Part shown: in pieces, positions 1 to 7,985 of the stretch
Layout: every line of letters begins with the position of its first letter
Position numbering within the stretch: position 1 is the first letter of the stretch
Source: Hyphomicrobiales bacterium
GTDB lineage: Bacteria > Pseudomonadota > Alphaproteobacteria > Rhizobiales > Beijerinckiaceae
Reading direction: 5' to 3'
Assembly (NCBI GenBank): GCA_947374125.1
Contig: CANCAR010000007.1
Coordinates: forward strand, 1 to 28,443
Length of the DNA: 28,443 nt
The notes under the pieces: model-generated
Databases searched by the model: none
Told to the model about the DNA's origin: nothing
The model's input: the letters and a program-made list of their open reading frames with translations, nothing else
Program-made: the position numbers and the translations under genes

Positions 1-1223
1 ACCGGCTCACCCGCAAGAACGAACTGACCGAGACTTACGCTGATCCGGTCCATCCCCGCAAGTAAGATATAGTAGCCTCCACCGGCATTCAGGATCAAGA
101 GTTGACCATACGTCCGGAAAGGGCCGGCGAACGATACCCATCCGTCGGATGGTGCGGAGACGATCGCGTTGGCCCGTGTGGTAAGCGTTACACCTTTGGT
201 GAGGGCACCAACGGCATCGCGTTTGTTAAATTCGGTGACAATCAAGCCGTTAACGGGCTGCGGCAAAAGGCCCTTAAGTTCACTAAACGATACTTTTGGC
301 GCGAGCCGCGACGGGTCGCGAAAGGCTAAAGCGGCATAGCGGCTGCGCGCGTCCTTGGACGCGGGATCGGTCGCGGCTTTGGCGTCCTCTTCGTTGCGAG
401 CAAAGACGGAATTGGCGTCCTTAGCCGCCTTGGAAACGCTACCTATTTCGCCCTCAACTCGGCCAATCAGATCTTTGAGGGTTTGACTCTTGGTTGCCAA
501 AAGGGCCGCTTGCGCCGATTGCTCGTTGGCTTTACTTTCTGCTCCGGCAATGTCTTTTTGCCGTGCATCGACGAGAAGCGCGATATCCTGCCGGTCGCGC
601 ACGAGGCTGGCGACGTCTTTGGCAAGCCCGTCACGCTCGGCTGACGCCGTTTGACGGATCCGTTCAATCGCGGAAAGATCAGCCACCAAGGCATCCGTTT
701 CGCTTTTTAAATCTGGCACGACCGAGCCGAGTAAGATGCTGCTGCGCACGGTATCCAAGACCGAATCAGGATCGGCCAAGAGCAAAGGCGGTGGGGTTCC
801 ACCGACCCGTTGGAGTGCGGCCAAAACATCGGTGACCACCGCTTTACGCTTCTCAAGTGACAAGCGCGCCTTTGCCTCTGACGCGGTCAATGTGACGAGC
901 CGCTCTTCAACGCTTCCGATTCGCAATTCGGTTGCCCGGATTCGGTCCGCTGTTTCGATCAGGCGTTGATTAAGGCGCGCGCGATCGGACCGGAGGGTAT
1001 CGATTTCGATCGCGAGCTTGGCTCGGTCAGCCGCTCCATTGGCCAGAAGTAACTCGGTTTCTTCCAATTCGAGCTTGCGAGCGGCAGCGTCCGTGGCTGT
1101 GCTTTGCTTCGACGGCGTCGAAACGGGGGTTTGGGTTTGTGCCTGAACCGCGCCGTACAGCGCTGCCAAGGCTAGGAACATCCAGACCCGTAAGACTATG
1201 CGATAAAAAGACCTGTTCAGCAT
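1..1223 (-). CDS. EnvC-like murein hydrolase activator, degenerate LytM/M23 domain (3' end cut by window edge)
   Basis: Seen: an open frame from ATG at 1223 to the left edge, about 407 codons. Residues 1-28 look like a signal peptide (basic start, then a Leu/Ala/Val-rich core ending in AVQAQ). Residues 45-290 are charged and Glu/Lys/Arg/Ala-rich, as in a long coiled coil. From about residue 320 comes a LytM/M23-like domain (LPQPVNG, DGWVSFAGPF, YGQLLIL). The zinc ligands of active M23 peptidases are not in their usual places: the HxG(I/V)D-type site reads TKGVTL (342-347) and the HLH-type site reads LLAGM. Known: EnvC-type proteins have a dead LytM domain and activate periplasmic amidases under FtsEX control. 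Inference: a periplasmic, division-linked amidase activator rather than an endopeptidase. It follows rlmH by 9 bases. The missing C-terminus could still hold features I cannot see. Confidence 0.85.
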   Translation of the reverse strand, partial: MLNRSFYRIVLRVWMFLALAALYGAVQAQTQTPVSTPSKQSTATDAAARKLELEETELLLANGAADRAKLAIEIDTLRSDRARLNQRLIETADRIRATELRIGSVEERLVTLTASEAKARLSLEKRKAVVTDVLAALQRVGGTPPPLLLADPDSVLDTVRSSILLGSVVPDLKSETDALVADLSAIERIRQTASAERDGLAKDVASLVRDRQDIALLVDARQKDIAGAESKANEQSAQAALLATKSQTLKDLIGRVEGEIGSVSKAAKDANSVFARNEEDAKAATDPASKDARSRYAALAFRDPSRLAPKVSFSELKGLLPQPVNGLIVTEFNKRDAVGALTKGVTLTTRANAIVSAPSDGWVSFAGPFRTYGQLLILNAGGGYYILLAGMDRISVSLGQFVLAGEP

Positions 1224-1232
1224 CTGTCTGGT

Positions 1233-1712
1233 TCACGCCCGGTGATAGGGATGGCCTGCCAGAAGGGTCATGGCACGATAGAGTTGCTCAGATAAGACGA
1301 TTCGCGCAATCTGGTGCGGTAGTGTCATTGCCCCAAAGGCTAAGGTCATCTGGGCTGATTTGACAATTGAGGCTTCAAGCCCGTCAGCGCCACCGATCAC
1401 ATAAAACAGGTTGCGCGTGCCCGAATCGCGCCAGCCTTCGTTAAGCCGGGCAAAGGCATCGCTTTTGGGTGAAAGGCCGGTTTCATCGAGCGCGACCATC
1501 ATCCCGCCTTCGATCCGGCTCGTGAGGTTTCGGGCCTCTTCGAGCTTGCGGTCGGCAGATCGAGAGGCCCGGCTTTCAGGTAATTCGACGACCTCGAAAC
1601 CGGTTACGCCTAAGCCTTTGCCGAGATCGCGCGACCGCTCAAGATAGCGCGCGACCAGCGTACGTTCTGGCCCCTCTTTCAGGCGGCCAACGGCAAGGAT
1701 CGTAATCTTCAC
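1233..1712 (-). CDS. rlmH: 23S rRNA (pseudouridine1915-N3)-methyltransferase RlmH
   Basis: A SPOUT-family methyltransferase that methylates pseudouridine 1915 of 23S rRNA (helix 69) using S-adenosylmethionine, in the cytoplasm on assembled 70S ribosomes. Seen: the N-terminus KITILAVGRLKEGPE, the SAM-binding knot segment FYVIGGADGL, and the family-typical C-terminus HQIARIVLSEQLYRA...HPYHR. I chose the GTG at 1712, giving 159 aa, which is the usual family length. The frame is open up to an ATG at 1772, but that start would run 50 bases into rsfS and add about 20 residues that do not look like the family. The GTG lies 10 bases after the rsfS stop, as expected for an operon. No strong Shine-Dalgarno sequence is visible. 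Confidence 0.93.
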   Translation of the reverse strand: MKITILAVGRLKEGPERTLVARYLERSRDLGKGLGVTGFEVVELPESRASRSADRKLEEARNLTSRIEGGMMVALDETGLSPKSDAFARLNEGWRDSGTRNLFYVIGGADGLEASIVKSAQMTLAFGAMTLPHQIARIVLSEQLYRAMTLLAGHPYHRA

Positions 1713-1722
1713 CGCGTTCTTG

Positions 1723-2055
1723 TCAGTACGCGGTTCGCTCGGCAGGGCGATCGGCGCTCCACATCTTCTCAAGATTGTAGAAACTACGAACTTCGGGCCG
1801 AAAGACGTGCAAGATCACATCGCCCGCGTCGATCAAAACCCAGTCACAATGCGGCTGGCCTTCGACGCGGATGCCGGTGTGCCCATGTTTCTTGAGCATC
1901 TCAATCACCTGATCAGCAATCGCGCCGACATGACGATTGACACGACCCGTGGTGATCACCATCGCGTCGGCAAGCGTTGTCTTTCCAGCAAGATCAATCG
2001 TGACCGTTTGTTCAGCTTTAGCATCCTCAAGCGCTTCGAGAATGCTAGACAGCAT
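1723..2055 (-). CDS. rsfS: Ribosomal silencing factor RsfS
   Basis: RsfS (Iojap/YbeB family) binds ribosomal protein uL14 on the 50S subunit and blocks subunit joining when nutrients are short. Seen: LEDAKAEQTVTIDL, the DAMVITTGRVNRHVGAIAD core, GQPHCDWVLIDAGDVILHVF and the end RSFYNLEKMW, all hallmark segments. I chose ATG 2055 because GGAG sits 5 bases upstream and the 110-aa product matches the usual family length. The same frame is open upstream to an ATG at 2106 and a GTG at 2145 (140 aa). Related alphaproteobacterial proteins can carry an N-terminal extension, so the longer forms remain possible. The gene lies between nadD and rlmH, a common arrangement. Confidence 0.92.
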   Translation of the reverse strand: MLSSILEALEDAKAEQTVTIDLAGKTTLADAMVITTGRVNRHVGAIADQVIEMLKKHGHTGIRVEGQPHCDWVLIDAGDVILHVFRPEVRSFYNLEKMWSADRPAERTAY

Positions 2056-2209
2056 GTCGCTCCGTTCGGCCGGTAGTGCGGCGAGGGCGGAGGGCCGAGA
2101 CTTCATTGTCTCGGCGCGCGAAACCTGTTGTGTCAGTGTCGTCACCTTAGCGGTTCAATCCCATCATTAGGATATAGTCATCATGCCTGATCCAGCCGTG
2201 ATTTTCAAC

Positions 2210-2848
2210 CTAATCCTGATTCGATGACGGTTTATGACCATGGCGCAACAAAGTGGAGGAGAGCCGTGAACGCCTGCCATGAAAGAAAATCCAGCCCGGC
2301 TTACGCTTTAATGCAAGCACTCTTGCCCGATGTTCCGGCAGACGTGATGCTGAAAGCGCTAAGGCGGAGGGTGAACGCGCGGAGGCAAGCGTCGAACCCG
2401 GGCGGTCGAAGACCGCAATTGGCATCAATTTAGCGATATCCTGCCAACGGGCCCAACGGTGAAAACCGGTTAGATTGTCTGCCCCCATCAGCCAGACAAA
2501 ATGTACGGCTGGATTTCGGCGTTTGAGCCAAGCGAGGGTGTCATAGGTATAGCGGGTACCAATCGCATCCTCGATCAAGGTAACGTGGATTTTTGGGTGA
2601 TCGGCAACCTTTTCAGCCAGCGCTTTACGCTCAGAAGATGTTGGCAGTGCCGCGTTATCCTTGAGCGGATTACCGGGTGTCACCAGCCACCAGACGCGAT
2701 CAAGCCCCAACCGTTTCATCGCGATCAGACTAATCATGCGGTGTGCGGCATGGGGCGGATTAAACGAACCGCCCAATAGACCTATTCGCATTCCCGGCGC
2801 GTGAGGCGGGAGTGGAGGTGCTGGAGCTGGGGAGTGCGTTCGTTTCAT
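2210..2848 (-). CDS. nadD: Nicotinate-nucleotide adenylyltransferase NadD
   Basis: Transfers AMP from ATP to nicotinate mononucleotide to make deamido-NAD, in cytoplasmic NAD synthesis. Seen (numbered from ATG 2848): the nucleotidyltransferase motif GGSFNPPHAAH at about 26-36, VWWLVTPGNPLK, the GADNLTGFHRW segment, and the C-terminal LSSTLLR (the SxTxxR ATP-binding motif). ATG 2848 gives 212 aa and a Pro-rich lead (PPLPPHAPGM) that resembles Hyphomicrobiales NadD. An ATG at 2791 directly before RIGLLGG would give 193 aa. The frame is also open further upstream, but that part lies inside the exporter gene. The start is 10 bases beyond the exporter stop, so the two genes are probably co-transcribed. 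In relatives nadD more often follows proA, so this upstream neighbour is unusual. Confidence 0.93.
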   Translation of the reverse strand: MKRTHSPAPAPPLPPHAPGMRIGLLGGSFNPPHAAHRMISLIAMKRLGLDRVWWLVTPGNPLKDNAALPTSSERKALAEKVADHPKIHVTLIEDAIGTRYTYDTLAWLKRRNPAVHFVWLMGADNLTGFHRWARWQDIAKLMPIAVFDRPGSTLASARSPSALALSASRLPEHRARVLALKRKPGWIFFHGRRSRLSSTLLRHGHKPSSNQD

Positions 2849-2858
2849 GCGCAATTTT

Positions 2859-4628
2859 TCAATCGGTACCAGCAAATTGAAGGTCATAGAGCCGCGCATA
2901 AACGCCGTTTTGGGCCACCAACTCTTTGTGGGTGCCCCGCTCGACGATGCGTCCGTGGTCCAGCACATAAATCGAATTTGCGTTGGCAACAGTTGCAAGA
3001 CGATGCGCGATGATCAGCGTCGTCCGCCCCTTCATGAGCCGCGATAGCGCTTCTTGGATTGCCGCATCCGATTCAGCATCGAGCGCAGAGGTTGGCTCAT
3101 CGAGCAATAAAATAGGCGCATTGCGCAAGAAGGCGCGGGCAATGGCGATGCGCTGGCGCTGCCCGCCGGATAATTTGCCGCCAAATTCGCCGACCCGCGT
3201 CGCGTAGCCATCTGGCAGGGTGATAATGAACTCGTGGGCCGCTGCGAGGCGCGCGGCTTCCATCATGTCCGCCTCTGTCGCCCCCGGACGACCGCGTAGG
3301 ATGTTTTCAGCAATCGTACCCTCGAACAGAAAGACGTCCTGGCTCACCAGTGAGATATGATCGTAAAGCGAGGCGGAGGTCACGTCCGATATCGACTGCC
3401 CGTCTATCATGACCCTGCCCGATTGGGGCGACCAGAACCGCATGACCACATTGAAGATGCTGGATTTCCCACTGCCGGATAGCCCAACGAGCGCCGTGAT
3501 TTCGCCGCCTTTTGCAACGAGATCGACATCGTGCAGAACCGGCTTTTCGGCGTCATAGCCAAACGAGACGGAGGCGAGTTGAACCTCGCCCTTCGCCACG
3601 CGAAGCGGTCTGGCGTCGACGGGCTCTGGTGTCGAGGGCGGGAGATCAACAAGCTCATACAGCATCCGGACGCCAACGGCTGAGGCGGCGAGCGATACAT
3701 GTAGCCGAGCCAGACGCCGCGCAGGCTCTGTCATCATCAAAAGCGCGGTGATAAAAGCAAAAAATTCGCCCGGCGTTGCCCCGTCGTTAATAACCCGCCA
3801 GCCGCCGTAGAAGATAACGCTCGAGACGGCGATGCCGCCAAGCGTATCAATCAGAGGCACTGTGACGGCCTGCACGCCCACCATTCGATTGGCGAGCTTT
3901 TCGACTGCGCCAACGGAGCCGGCCATCCGCTCGCGCATCGCATCCTCGAGTTTGAAGGATTTGATCACCCGGATACCGTGAATGGCTTCCTGAATGGTGG
4001 CGACCGTCGCGGCAATCGAGCGTACTTCGCTGCCAAAGAGCTTTCTGACCCGCCGCAACAACTGGGTAACAACGCCAAACAGTACCGGAAGACCGATCAG
4101 CGCGATGCAGGTAAGCACGATATCTTGCGATATCATCACGAAAAGTAGGCCAACGACGGTCAGGAGATCGCGGCCAAGCGATGTTGCGATCAGATTAAGC
4201 GCCGAACTTGCGGCCTGAGCATTATAGGTGATGCGCGTCACAAGGTCGGACGAGGGGCTGTTTTGGAAGAACGGCATGCCTTGGGCAATGATTGCGTTAA
4301 AAATCTTGCGTTGGGTTAATGCAATGATGGCGTTGCCGATCCGGGCAAGGATGACTTCCTGACCATAAGAGGCCAAACCTTTTAGAATATAGATTCCCGC
4401 AACGCTGCCGCAGATCAGCACCATCATCGCCGGATCACGGTCGATAAAGACCTTGTTGACGAGATCACGCATGATCCACGCGCTGAATCCGGTTGCCGCA
4501 GCAACCACCGCCATACAGCCAATCGCCAGAATATAGCGTGGGATATAGGCGCGCATATTCTCGGCAACAAGGCGTTTTAAAATGCCAAAATCGCTCATAA
4601 CTGCAGAAAGAGGGCGGCTATCTGACAT
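2859..4628 (-). CDS. MsbA-like ABC exporter, fused membrane and ATPase domains
   Basis: Seen: a 589-aa half-transporter. The type I exporter membrane domain (six predicted helices, about 30-320) includes the intracellular-loop segment EAIHGIRVIKSFKLED (214-229). The ATPase domain has Walker A GLSGSGKSS (382-390), Q-loop around Q430, signature LSGGQ (486-490), Walker B ILLLDE (506-511) and the switch histidine H542. All catalytic motifs are intact. Known: this family includes the lipid A flippase MsbA and various peptide or glycan exporters. It works as a homodimer in the inner membrane. The preceding glycosyltransferase and acyltransferase genes favour a lipid or lipid-linked glycan substrate, but that is inference. 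ATG 4628 is followed in frame by another ATG ten codons later. The gap to the glycosyltransferase is 29 bases. Confidence 0.9.
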   Translation of the reverse strand: MSDSRPLSAVMSDFGILKRLVAENMRAYIPRYILAIGCMAVVAAATGFSAWIMRDLVNKVFIDRDPAMMVLICGSVAGIYILKGLASYGQEVILARIGNAIIALTQRKIFNAIIAQGMPFFQNSPSSDLVTRITYNAQAASSALNLIATSLGRDLLTVVGLLFVMISQDIVLTCIALIGLPVLFGVVTQLLRRVRKLFGSEVRSIAATVATIQEAIHGIRVIKSFKLEDAMRERMAGSVGAVEKLANRMVGVQAVTVPLIDTLGGIAVSSVIFYGGWRVINDGATPGEFFAFITALLMMTEPARRLARLHVSLAASAVGVRMLYELVDLPPSTPEPVDARPLRVAKGEVQLASVSFGYDAEKPVLHDVDLVAKGGEITALVGLSGSGKSSIFNVVMRFWSPQSGRVMIDGQSISDVTSASLYDHISLVSQDVFLFEGTIAENILRGRPGATEADMMEAARLAAAHEFIITLPDGYATRVGEFGGKLSGGQRQRIAIARAFLRNAPILLLDEPTSALDAESDAAIQEALSRLMKGRTTLIIAHRLATVANANSIYVLDHGRIVERGTHKELVAQNGVYARLYDLQFAGTD

Positions 4629-4657
4629 AATAGACTATTTTTCCGATCACACTTCGT

Positions 4658-6169
4658 TTAGCCGCCGCCGCAACCCGGCTTGGAGTCCGGTGGAATATAG
4701 ACGATACTGCCGGGCCAACCTGATGGCGCTATCCCGAAAATGGTGTTCACCCGGATCGGTACGGCGCTGGCCATACAGGCTTTGGGAAACTTTGAGACAA
4801 TCGGAATACCACCATCCAAAACAACGGCAACACCGCCGGTCGCCGCGCATTTTGCGACCCGTTCCGGCGTTGGCCATCCCCCAGCCGTAATGTCGACGAT
4901 ATCCGGTCGGGACGTCAACCAGAGAACGGGTGATGTTCCGACTTTGCTCTCGTCCGTTACGACACACGACAGACGCTCTTTCGAATGCTCCCCCCAGAAG
5001 GATGATACCGCTTTGCTGAGCGGCTGAGTATTGGCAAGATAGGACTCCATCGGTCGGTCGATCAGTTCGCCGGCAAAAAGATAGGCCCAATAGAGCATAA
5101 GTATACCAAAAGACGTCAGCACTGCCGTCCGAGCGTTGGCTTTGGGTAAAAGACCATCGGTATTCGAACCAGCCGGATACAGAAGTGCAAGACCCACCAC
5201 CGTTGAGGGGGCAAGCGGCAACAGCCAAAGCGCCTTGATAAATTGCCCCGTGACGATGGATGCGAGAACAACGGCGGCAAGGGGGGCAAAAAACATGGCT
5301 TTGCCAATCCATTGCGTGTTCGGCCTTGAGGCTTCTTGATCCAATCCGCCTTTGCGGCGGTCCCGCGTGAGGCGAAGCAAGAGGCTTGGTGCCAAAAAGA
5401 TAGCGATACCGCCCCAAATCAACCCCCAAAGGCTTGAGAGTACTGAGGCAAGGCCCTCGACCGGGGCCGATTCGACGGCTCGAACCATGCTGCTCCAGCC
5501 GTGGTTTTGGAGCCACAGAAGGTGCGGCAGAAAGATAAGGGTGGCGATGAGAACGGAAAGATAGGCGGCTTTGCTTTTCCAGACTAGCCGAAAACCCGGT
5601 AATGAGAGGCTCAAAACAAGCAAAGGCACGACGGCAAAGATAATCTCGTATTTTGTGATCGCACCAAGACCAACCGCTAATCCGAGCCCAATGGCGTCAA
5701 CGATCCTTCGTTTATCGAGCAAGCGGAGGCCGAATAAAAGCGTGGCCGCACAAAAGGGGATCAGGATCGAGTTGTGGTTGATTTGGATCGCGTAAAAAGT
5801 TGAAACGGGCGAAATCAATAAAAGCGCGGCGGAAAACGCCGCCGTTGAGCGCGAGGCATGGTCGCGCACGAGCCGCCAGACAAAAAAAGCTGCGATAAAG
5901 CTGAGCAGTTGGCTCATCAGCAAGATGCTCAGAATTGACCATGGCCCAGGCCACAACGCGGCATCCAGAACCCATGAGGCGAGCGGCGGGTGTTTGGTAT
6001 AACCCAGCGCAAAACTCCGTGCCCAATAGGCGGCCTCCAGCGTATCGGTGTGAAGATTGCCAAATGTTAATCCCGGCAACACGGCCCAAAAGAGGACGCC
6101 TGCAAGCATCAGAGGCCATAGATCGACGATGAAATATCGGCTGAGACGACCTGAACGATCCATGTCCAT
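4658..6169 (-). CDS. GT39/PMT-type integral membrane glycosyltransferase
   Basis: Seen: 503 aa. The first helix is at about 18-36. The acidic loop after it (HTDTLEAAYWARSF, then GYTKHPPLASW, about 40-66) is typical of bacterial glycosyltransferase family 39/83 proteins. Roughly ten further hydrophobic segments follow, and the C-terminal 120 residues are soluble and presumably periplasmic. Known: these enzymes use polyprenyl-phosphate sugars and glycosylate lipid A, other lipids or proteins on the outer face of the inner membrane. The acceptor here is unknown. ATG 6169 shares one base with the acyltransferase stop (TGATG), which indicates translational coupling. A TTG at 6172 is also in frame but less likely. 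The context with PlsC and an MsbA-like exporter suggests an outer-membrane lipid modification pathway. Confidence 0.82.
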   Translation of the reverse strand: MDMDRSGRLSRYFIVDLWPLMLAGVLFWAVLPGLTFGNLHTDTLEAAYWARSFALGYTKHPPLASWVLDAALWPGPWSILSILLMSQLLSFIAAFFVWRLVRDHASRSTAAFSAALLLISPVSTFYAIQINHNSILIPFCAATLLFGLRLLDKRRIVDAIGLGLAVGLGAITKYEIIFAVVPLLVLSLSLPGFRLVWKSKAAYLSVLIATLIFLPHLLWLQNHGWSSMVRAVESAPVEGLASVLSSLWGLIWGGIAIFLAPSLLLRLTRDRRKGGLDQEASRPNTQWIGKAMFFAPLAAVVLASIVTGQFIKALWLLPLAPSTVVGLALLYPAGSNTDGLLPKANARTAVLTSFGILMLYWAYLFAGELIDRPMESYLANTQPLSKAVSSFWGEHSKERLSCVVTDESKVGTSPVLWLTSRPDIVDITAGGWPTPERVAKCAATGGVAVVLDGGIPIVSKFPKACMASAVPIRVNTIFGIAPSGWPGSIVYIPPDSKPGCGGG

Positions 6170-6888
6170 CAAGTCGATGCTTCCGCTAAGAGCTTGTTCG
6201 AGCTGGTTTCAATGGCCTCCTGCACGCGCGCAAAAAACACATTGCGTTCAAGGCCGGGCATAATGGGTGGCAGGATATCGACAATAATGGTTCCTGGTTT
6301 GAGCCGTAGCGAACGACGTGGCCAATAGACACCCGAATTCAGCCCAATCGGCAGACAGGGGACATTAAGCCCCTCATAAAGCTTGGCGATGCCAAATTTG
6401 TAAGCGGGCTCGGCACCGGGGGCACGACGGGTACCCTCGGGAAAGACGAGAATCTGGCGACCGCCATCGGCATGGATTTCACGATTAGCGGCGCGGGTCA
6501 GTTTGACCAGTGCACGTGCGCCATCTTTCCGGTTAATCGGCACATTCCGCATTTTGTGAATGAACCATCCAAAAAGCGGAATAAAGGCGAGTTCACGCTT
6601 CAAAATAAAGCAGGGATCATCGAAGAGACCGAGCAGCATAAAGGTTTCCCAAAGGGATTGATGCTTGGCTGCAACCAGTAAAGGACCTTTAGGGATATGA
6701 TGGCGGCCACGAAACTCGACACGAATGCCGCCGACGATCCGGCACAACACTATGAAATAATGCCCCCAAGTGCGGGCGAGAAGCGTCATGACGGGACGCG
6801 GCAGAACGAGCGCAATAAGGCCCACGAGCATAAAGGCAATGAGGCTCACATAGAGCGCAACCATCATTAAAAGCGCCCGTAGCGACAT
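6169..6888 (-). CDS. plsC: 1-acyl-sn-glycerol-3-phosphate acyltransferase (PlsC family)
   Basis: Acylates lysophosphatidic acid, or a related lysolipid, at the inner membrane. Seen: 239 aa with an N-terminal membrane helix (about 5-28). The catalytic box is KHQSLWE (H76, E81), which has the alphaproteobacterial Glu in place of the more common Asp of HX4D. The substrate motif FPEGTR is at 149-154, and PLFGW and PINR segments lie in the expected order. AAGG lies about 7 bases upstream of ATG 6888, a reasonable ribosome binding site. The gene heads a tight run into the glycosyltransferase and exporter genes. Genomes of this group often carry several paralogues, so whether this is the main PlsC or one serving lipid A or ornithine lipids cannot be told here. 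Confidence 0.88.
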   Translation of the reverse strand: MSLRALLMMVALYVSLIAFMLVGLIALVLPRPVMTLLARTWGHYFIVLCRIVGGIRVEFRGRHHIPKGPLLVAAKHQSLWETFMLLGLFDDPCFILKRELAFIPLFGWFIHKMRNVPINRKDGARALVKLTRAANREIHADGGRQILVFPEGTRRAPGAEPAYKFGIAKLYEGLNVPCLPIGLNSGVYWPRRSLRLKPGTIIVDILPPIMPGLERNVFFARVQEAIETSSNKLLAEAST

Positions 6889-7016
6889 TCTCGACCTTCA
6901 TCTTCAAGCGAAACGCCGCGAAGGCTTCCGCATTTGGTAGCGTTATGGCTCGTTCGTGAGGCGTTTTGTAACCTAACTCGCCGCAATTCGCGAGCCTGTT
7001 ATCACCATACCAGATC

Positions 7017-7046
7017 AAAAAACCAGAGTGGCTTTCAGGCCAGTCT
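7017..7046 (-). terminator. Probable intrinsic terminator at the end of ftsX
   Basis: Read on the minus strand, AGACTGGC pairs with GCCACTCT (8 positions, one C-C mismatch) around a 6-base loop, followed by GG and six T. The loop contains the ftsX stop codon. It would separate ftsEX from plsC. The 146 bases between ftsX and plsC hold no convincing gene; the only other structure is a weak CTCGC/GCGAG repeat near 6978-6995. Confidence 0.5.
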
Positions 7047-7985
7047 ACCAATGGTTCGGTGGACGGTCATGCGCGAGGCTATTCCTGCGATTAGGCCGAC
7101 CAGTGCTACCACGACCATCGTGGCTCCAACAATTTGCAGGCCGGGAAACGCCAATTCGGAAAGACTTGCTCCCTCTAAGAGACCAGCGGATAATCTACCC
7201 GTCAGGTGGATTGTGATGAGAACAACAATCGCAGCAGCACCTCCGATGAGGCCGCCCCGCACACCCAAAATGGCGAAATGGCTTTGAAATTGCCCGGCAA
7301 TATAATGGTCATCGGCCCCGATAAAATGTAGCACTTCGATGATTTCGCGATTTCCCGCCATCGCGCCCCGTGTTGCAAATACAATCGCTAGGCCCGTAGC
7401 TGCGAGCACCAAGACCAAAGCGGAGAGCGATGCGATGAGAAATAGGTCGGAAATTCGACCTAAACGCTTGGTCCATGATCGATGGTCGTCGAGGGTAGCC
7501 CCCGGAACTGTCTCTGCTATCGTTTTACCGAGGGCCGCAAGATCGGGCGGCGCTGCCGTATCAAGTCTTACCGCAATCAACCGGGGAATGGGGAGACTTT
7601 CGATGCTCGAGGCCGGTCCGAGCCAAGGTTCGAGCAATTTTGCCGATTCGTCGCGCGAGAACACTTTGACGGATGTAACGCCCGATGTGCCGCGCAAAAT
7701 ATCCGTTGCCTTGACGATATCGGCTTCGATGGAGCGCGATCCTTGTGGCTTTATTTGAACCGTCACTTCGGACGCCATCATCACTTGCCAATGCGCCGCT
7801 GTGCCCGCCGCAAATTGGGCTGCCCCTAACGTCAACGCGGCCAGAAAGGTCATGATGGCTACAACGGAGACGAGCGCGCGATCAGTTACTTTGTCGGCGG
7901 CTACCAGTGGATCGCGTTTGAACAGCGGGATCGACCAGAGGAAGGCGAATAAAGAGGGGCGGTGTTGGTCGCTTCTGTCAGTCAT
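7035..7985 (-). CDS. ftsX: Cell division protein FtsX
   Basis: Membrane partner of the FtsE ATPase. FtsEX sits at the divisome in the inner membrane and controls EnvC-type amidase activators. Seen: 316 aa. A cytoplasmic N-terminus precedes helix 1 (about 38-60). A periplasmic domain of about 100 residues follows (ASEVTVQIKPQG..., the expected extracellular domain). Three more helices come after residue 165, with the family segments GNREIIEVLHFIGADDHYIAGQF and ILGVRGGLIGG. ATG 7985 overlaps the ftsE stop by 8 bases (ATGACTGA), so the two are translationally coupled. An upstream in-frame start at 8075 would lie deep inside ftsE and is rejected. Confidence 0.92.
   Translation of the reverse strand: MTDRSDQHRPSLFAFLWSIPLFKRDPLVAADKVTDRALVSVVAIMTFLAALTLGAAQFAAGTAAHWQVMMASEVTVQIKPQGSRSIEADIVKATDILRGTSGVTSVKVFSRDESAKLLEPWLGPASSIESLPIPRLIAVRLDTAAPPDLAALGKTIAETVPGATLDDHRSWTKRLGRISDLFLIASLSALVLVLAATGLAIVFATRGAMAGNREIIEVLHFIGADDHYIAGQFQSHFAILGVRGGLIGGAAAIVVLITIHLTGRLSAGLLEGASLSELAFPGLQIVGATMVVVALVGLIAGIASRMTVHRTIGRLA

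Noticed and set aside
2849..2998. Extended N-terminus of NadD
   Set aside because: The frame is open to 2998, but this stretch is the end of the exporter gene read in another frame and does not resemble NadD.
4647..5516. A 289-codon minus-strand frame overlapping the glycosyltransferase gene
   Set aside because: Same strand but different frame, rich in Arg, Cys and Ser, with no motif, while the other frame gives a clear membrane glycosyltransferase.
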